Part shown: piece by piece, positions 59,597 through 64,000 of the stretch
Layout of the letters: each line of letters starts with the position of its first letter
How positions within the stretch are numbered: position 1 is the stretch's first letter
DNA from: Lyophyllum atratum
Taxonomy: Eukaryota > Basidiomycota > Agaricomycetes > Agaricales > Lyophyllaceae
Assembly: GCA_014905825.1 (NCBI GenBank)
Contig: JACGCN010000008.1
Coordinates: 1,798,001 to 1,862,000 of the forward strand
Reading direction: 5' to 3'
DNA: 64,000 nt
Notes under the pieces: generated by a model
The model's database searches: none
What the model was told of the DNA's origin: nothing
What the model saw: the letters and a program-made list of their open reading frames with translations, nothing else
Made by a program: the position numbers and the translations under genes

Positions 59597-60895
59597 TCAG
59601 GTAGTCGGTATCGCCGACGCTTCTAATAGCTTCAAGCAAGCAATTCCACAGGCACCCTGTGTCCAGTCCTTGACGAGACGATAGCGAAAGGGCTTACCGC
59701 ACCCCGGCGCAGCACAACCCCTCGGGCGCTCACTCGCGTGAGATTTCTCATCCACCACAACGTCAGTCGTGCCTGAAGGTGGAAGAACCGAAACGGGCAC
59801 GGAAAACGTTATCTGCATCTGCACGTCCGTTGCCGCCTCGCCCTGAGATGCCGGTATTCGAGAAGTGGAGAGCCAGCGGTACATGGTCGGGGTCGGCTCC
59901 TCCCTTTCCGGCTGCTCTTCCTCTTCGTTATCTTCGGCAGCGCCCATGCCATCCTCGTCGTCACCGTCGTCCTGGTCTTCGGCGGCGGCGGGCTTCTTGA
60001 CGACTTTCTTTCGCCCTGGGGGATTGTAGGCGGAGTTGGAGTTGGAGTCGGAGCGTGTGCGGGCTAGGGAGCCTGGGGGTGCGACGTCGTCCATATGGTC
60101 GCGCTGCGCTGTCGTACGTTTGTTTCGTGGGCGGGATTGCTTCTTCAACAGTCGGTTGATAGTCTCCGCCTGTTATACCTGGTCAACTCTGTTTCTTGGA
60201 CAGTATAGTTCACGACATACCTTCTCATCCTCAAGCTTCTTCTCGCTGAGGTTCTTGCGTTTCCGCGCCGTCTCCTCTCGTCGGAGAGCGAGTTCGTTCT
60301 CGTTGAGTGGGGCTTTCTTCTGTCGGGACCCAGCGAGCGAAACATGCGACGAGTCCAGGACACTCGCGAGAACAGCTTGCCGAGTCGTCATCGGGCGGGA
60401 TACAGACGGCTGCGAATCGTTCGACAAGGAGTCCTCCGACTCTACCATCGGGGTCTCGTATCTGCTCGAGGGCTGCGCGGGCATCTTGAGCCGGATCTTG
60501 AGCCGAGACCCAGACGCCTTGGGCGTGGTCACGGATGGGGTCGTAGGTTCGTCGGCGTCGGACTGGATCTCCTCGTCCCGCTCTTCTTCTTCGTCCCCAG
60601 CATCTTCCTCCTCTTCGTCCTCGGACTCGACGTCCTCCTCATCCCGCTCGCCGTCTCCGTCGGCCTCGATATCTATATTCGAGCCTTCCTCGTCTCCCTC
60701 TTCATTGTCATGCTCCTGCTCCTCTCGGTTCTCAGTCTCCATCTCCACGTCAGAGTCTATCTGTGCGGCTGCACGAATTGCACGGGCGCGGCGGGTGCGG
60801 GTGGTCATAGGCATGTTCGCAGAGGGGTTTGCGGGATAAGAAAGGGTAGAAGTGTCAAGGTTTCCCATCAGCATACCCAACGCCTTCGAAATCAT
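59597..60895 (-). CDS. IES2: INO80 chromatin-remodelling complex subunit B (Ies2/PAPA-1)
   Basis: Two exons: 60895-60221 and 60169-59597 (415 aa). After a basic start (TRTRRARAIRAAAQ) comes a long acidic low-complexity stretch, then TPKASGSRLKIRLKMP. The PAPA-1 block follows: NENELALRREETARKRKNLS then EKKLEDEKAETINRLLKKQS and RPRN, spanning the single 51-bp intron. A second acidic run and a C-terminal zf-HIT-type finger (CAAPGCGKPFRYRLVKDWTQ then GACGIACLKLLEA) complete the family layout. In yeast, Ies2 binds the Ino80 ATPase and stimulates nucleosome sliding. The gene occupies the unique centre of the inverted duplication and is single-copy. The start could be the internal MTTRTRR methionine; an ATG further upstream (60975) does not join in frame. 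Confidence 0.87.
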
Positions 60896-61139
60896 TTCCC
60901 AGGACTATGAAACTCACCATTAGTGTACGCCGGATCATTTTCGTGATACTTTGAGTTCGTACCGTGGGTAGCCATCCGTGCGAGAGTGCAAGAAAGCTCG
61001 CCCAAGGCTTGCGTTGGGAGCAGAAGAGTTAGCGGTTCCAATGAACCCGGTACTGTTTAGGACACGGCGAAGGCTTTTGCACAACACCGTCAAACATCTT
61101 TATCGCTAGTCTAAAAAAAGACATTTCCATTCTGTGCAT

Positions 61140-61221
61140 TGCATTAAGAGGGAATCGAACCCCCGGCGGGTCGAGCTAAGCTCAATGGCAACGACCCAGG
61201 TTACCACTACCCCATTAATGC
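61140..61221 (-). tRNA. tRNA-Gly(GCC) with an 11-nt intron, right arm
   Basis: The sequence is identical in all arms and intron to the copy at 59137-59218, on the opposite strand. A T7 run follows on the minus strand. It marks the inner edge of the right arm. Confidence 0.94.
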
Positions 61222-61291
61222 TCACAGAGGGGCACTATCTAGAAACATTTTCATCATTGTGGCATACAAACATATGACATGTAGAGCGTTC

Positions 61292-61313
61292 TTACCACTA
61301 CCCCATTAATGCG
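61292..61313 (-). repeat. tRNA-Gly 5' fragment
   Basis: Twenty-two bases equal to the first part of the tRNA-Gly gene (acceptor 5' strand through the D loop) lie 70 bp upstream of the full tRNA, in the same orientation. This is exactly where the left-arm alignment predicts the tRNA to begin. Confidence 0.85.
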
Positions 61314-61562
61314 CGGAGGATGGGCAAATGGCCACCTGTCTACTGCACCGTGTACCAGACGAAATAACACCGACAAGCTTATAAGCCCCCGCACGAAAAT
61401 CCCGGCGACAGGAAGTAACTCGTATAAGAGTCAGAAATTTTGTTAACAAGAAGGAATTCGGAGAGGTTGAAATACAAGCATGGCATAATGACAAATCGAT
61501 TAGAAGGTGTATCTACGGCCTGCCAGCCGCCAGCGCCCTAGAATTTCGGGCCTCGACTGTAA

Positions 61563-63618
61563 TTAAGAAGACCGCCGCGATGTATCTTCTGCAAGACCCG
61601 ACGTTGTGCGCGAAGGCAAGATACGCTCGAGTATGCTCCTAAGTTCTCTGATCTCGGTAGTAGGCTTGGGTCGCGGCTTGGACTCGACATCTCCATAGCT
61701 CTGCAACGTTAACGCTCTGATTCCGAAGAACCTCGGTACAACACCATCGGCGAGAAGGAGAGGGTCCTTGCAGCCGTCCCGTGCGAGAATTATGGGCTCT
61801 AAATTTACCGCTGCATCTGATTCAGCGAAAGCCGAGGGCCGCCGCTCCCAGACGGCGTTCTGCCCGACGCCGACGCGACATAGGTTGGGGTGCGCTTTAA
61901 ATATCGCTGCGATATCGTCGAGAGTTCGTCCATTGTTGGAGCGGAGGGGTGATTGATAGACGTCACCGCTACCCGGTCGAGGTTGGGTCAAATGAAGGTC
62001 CGTAAGGTTCGGTAGCAGTGCGAATTTCTCAAGGAGGGCGGAAGAGATTATCTGCAGGATGTTTGAGAAAACGTGTCGTGGAACTCGACGATCGGATGAC
62101 GCACCGCTTCCCTTTCCGATACCTGCCAACTATACTGGAATCCGAACTGTGTCAATTTATCGGGAGAACAACAGCCTACGATAAGCCCAACATCGTCGGC
62201 GGACATCGGCCCGAATCCAACTCTGAGGCTTTCCAATCTTCCTAAAATCACTCGCAAGATGGACAGCCACTCGGATTTCCGTGTGTTTTCTTCGCCATCC
62301 GTACCTGTGATCCAAAGCTCACCTATATCATAAAACTCCGCGTCTTCGTCAAATGGATGATTGTCGGTAGGACTCCCCTTTGGCATGCACAACACCTTTT
62401 GGTTGACCCACAGGTTCACCAGGTTCGGTAGCGACCCAGATCGCACAGAGGCCAAGAAATGGGGAACTAGCCCCCAGTAGCATCTGCCCGATTCGTTCCA
62501 GTCATGATCGTTCAGCACCTCGTCGGGCCACAACCAAGGTGATCTGTTTCGCGTCGTATCCTGAATTTCCAGCCGAGAAAGTGACGAAAAATTATCTGGA
62601 GGAAGCGCTGTGAAGATGTGTATGCTGCGCATTGCGCACCAGTTGATACTGGTGCAAGGAGAACCGCCGTCAGGTGTACATATTGGATACAAACTAAAAG
62701 GAGGTACCCACCATGGGTCGACGAATAAACTAAGAGATGTAAGAGGGTTCCAATCTATCAGATCCATGGGACCAGTCCTGGCGGAGCTGATCGTCAAGTC
62801 CCCCACCCGCATGTCCACCTCTTTCAGCGCTGGAAACCTGAGGTTATCGAATTTGAACTCGTCTGACGCGCCGGCCTGTGGGGATCCAGCACCATCCCAG
62901 TCCCATACTCCTTCGGTGAGATCTAAGGAAAGGCGGTTGAGGGAATGGTAATCCGAAAAGAGAGCTCCGTTGGCCACCAGGGACCTATATGTCCTCAAGT
63001 TGATCTTTCGCAAGTCTAGGTATGCCAAATTCGGTCCTAAAGACTTGATAAAGTAATCAATCCTGATTACTTGGAATTAGCTATAGGTAATAATTCAGTC
63101 TAACAGGCGGCTCACTCCCATGCATCTTCTTCCCGGGGGTCGCCGCTTGGGTCGTTCAAAAAGCCGCAGTCGACCTTGAAGGTCCTGAGTCTGTGAACAG
63201 CTTGAAGAACACAAAGCTCGTTCTTAGAGGGTCCGATTTGACCATACCAATCCAAGGTCTGAAGATTTCCTGTCCTCTTAAAAAGATCTATCAAGCGCGT
63301 ACGCAAAGCGGTCGTTTGCATCTCCTCGGAAAGTTTATTTCCATCTATGATCACCAAGTGTCGGATTACGTCTGCAATGGAAAAGATTTTGGTGGATGTC
63401 TGTTCAGAACTTGATATGAGAAGATCGAGAACTCGATCCGTATCCTTGGATTCGTCATCGCAGTCGAGGGGGATGGGCAGTTGACAGAAGCGGCTTAAGA
63501 TTGGACCGAAAAATGGATGCGACGATGGTATCGCCAGCGAAATCGTATAGAGAGTCCTCGCGTCGTAGATGTGCGAAAGAATCTGCGAGAAGACATCCTC
63601 GTTAACGACTTTGACCAT
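61563..63618 (-). CDS. LRR/F-box-like protein B (inverted-duplicate pair)
   Basis: Three exons: 63618-63116, 63062-62123 and 62051-61563 (643 aa), with the same intron positions as gene A. It keeps the F-box-like start (VNEDVFSQILSHIYDARTLY) and all LRR segments. Differences from A are scattered substitutions: SYRS/LRTY in the first LRR of exon 2, SPWLWPDEVLNDHD for VPWLWPDEVLKHND, and QYSWQ for QYQWQ. The exon 1 end reads LNDPSGDPREEDAWE. The frame runs 9 residues past the A stop (SRTTSGLAEDTSRRSS). Both genes are fully open, so neither copy looks dead. Confidence 0.75.
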
Positions 63619-64000
63619 CTAGGACAATGATTCTGTGGAAGATTGTGTTGAATCTCTGTAGCAGAAGTACAGAATAGGGGTAAGCTCACAGCCTATGCTT
63701 GACGTAGGTAGTTAGGTTGAGCACGCTTGGATGGGGACGAGCAGCGCCCGCCAAAGAGTAGCGAGTCAGCGGAAGGGGCGGGTGGCAGACGTCACCGTCA
63801 GATTCTGCCAGTGGGCGGCTACTTAGTACCATTTGATCAGTCACCGAACTCAAGTAGTTGTCGGATCAGTGAAAGAATTCATGACGGTTTTAGATAAGTC
63901 ACCTGCATCCATGTTGACTTAGCAAAACGAAATTCATTCCCACACACCGCAGCCCAATCTCCGTCACTAACCCCCACCACTCATTCCCTCCATGTCGGCC

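Larger units (their letters stand above)
61140..63845 (-). repeat. Right arm of the large inverted duplication
   Basis: It is the reverse complement of 56640-59218, containing LRR gene B and a tRNA-Gly. It is longer than the left arm because of the extra sequence between the tRNA fragment and the full tRNA and a diverged stretch near 61340-61500. Confidence 0.88.

Noticed and set aside
60036..60910. Large Ser-rich plus-strand frames
   Set aside because: Antisense shadow of the acidic repeats in the INO80 subunit gene (GAC/GAG runs read as Ser/Arg).

Overview
This window is nuclear DNA of a filamentous basidiomycete, most probably an agaricomycete. The genes are broken by many short GT-AG introns (mostly 47-75 bp). 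Several families present are typical of mushroom-forming fungi: DUF6535 and DUF6534 membrane proteins, hydrophobic-surface-binding (HsbA) secreted proteins, LRR/F-box-like proteins and a Ty3/gypsy chromovirus. I placed splice sites by hand, using reading-phase continuity and family conservation; there is no transcript evidence.

Layout. 0-2.3 kb: 3' end of a gypsy element with its LTR, which forms the 3' end of a small nuclear-type gene. 2.9-8 kb: an F-box/LRR-like gene, a vacuolar-type MFS amino-acid transporter and an unrecognised gene. 9-18 kb: a secreted HsbA protein, an AGC-like protein kinase with an unusually long activation segment, a DUF6535 membrane protein and an intron-bearing tRNA-Gly(GCC). 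17.9-23.2 kb: a broken ferritin-like (Rds1-type) gene, an HpcH/HpaI-type aldolase, a dead hsbA copy and a live hsbA copy. 25.3-29.6 kb: Naa10 (NatA catalytic subunit), an intact ferritin-like gene and a 1.16-kb terminal-inverted-repeat element with a 7-bp target duplication.

29.8-35.6 kb: two near-identical single-exon membrane-anchored proteins in a segmental duplication, on either side of a two-module nucleotidyltransferase-like gene that carries one stop codon. 35.7-43.4 kb: an SDR oxidoreductase, cystathionine gamma-lyase, a kinase-like relic and a Dal5-type MFS anion/vitamin transporter. 44.4-52.9 kb: two DUF6534 seven-helix-type genes, a duplicated 3' fragment of that family, and a CK1-like kinase between the duplicate segments. 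52.9-56.8 kb: gene-poor, with decayed coding-like traces.

56.6-63.85 kb is a large inverted duplication. Two paralogous three-exon LRR-like genes face each other, each followed by a tRNA-Gly gene. The unique centre holds an INO80-complex subunit (Ies2/PAPA-1 plus zf-HIT).

The core-metabolism and housekeeping genes (CYS3, NAA10, INO80 subunit, transporters, SDR, aldolase) look intact. The duplicated accessory families around them show birth-and-death evolution, with live and dead copies side by side.
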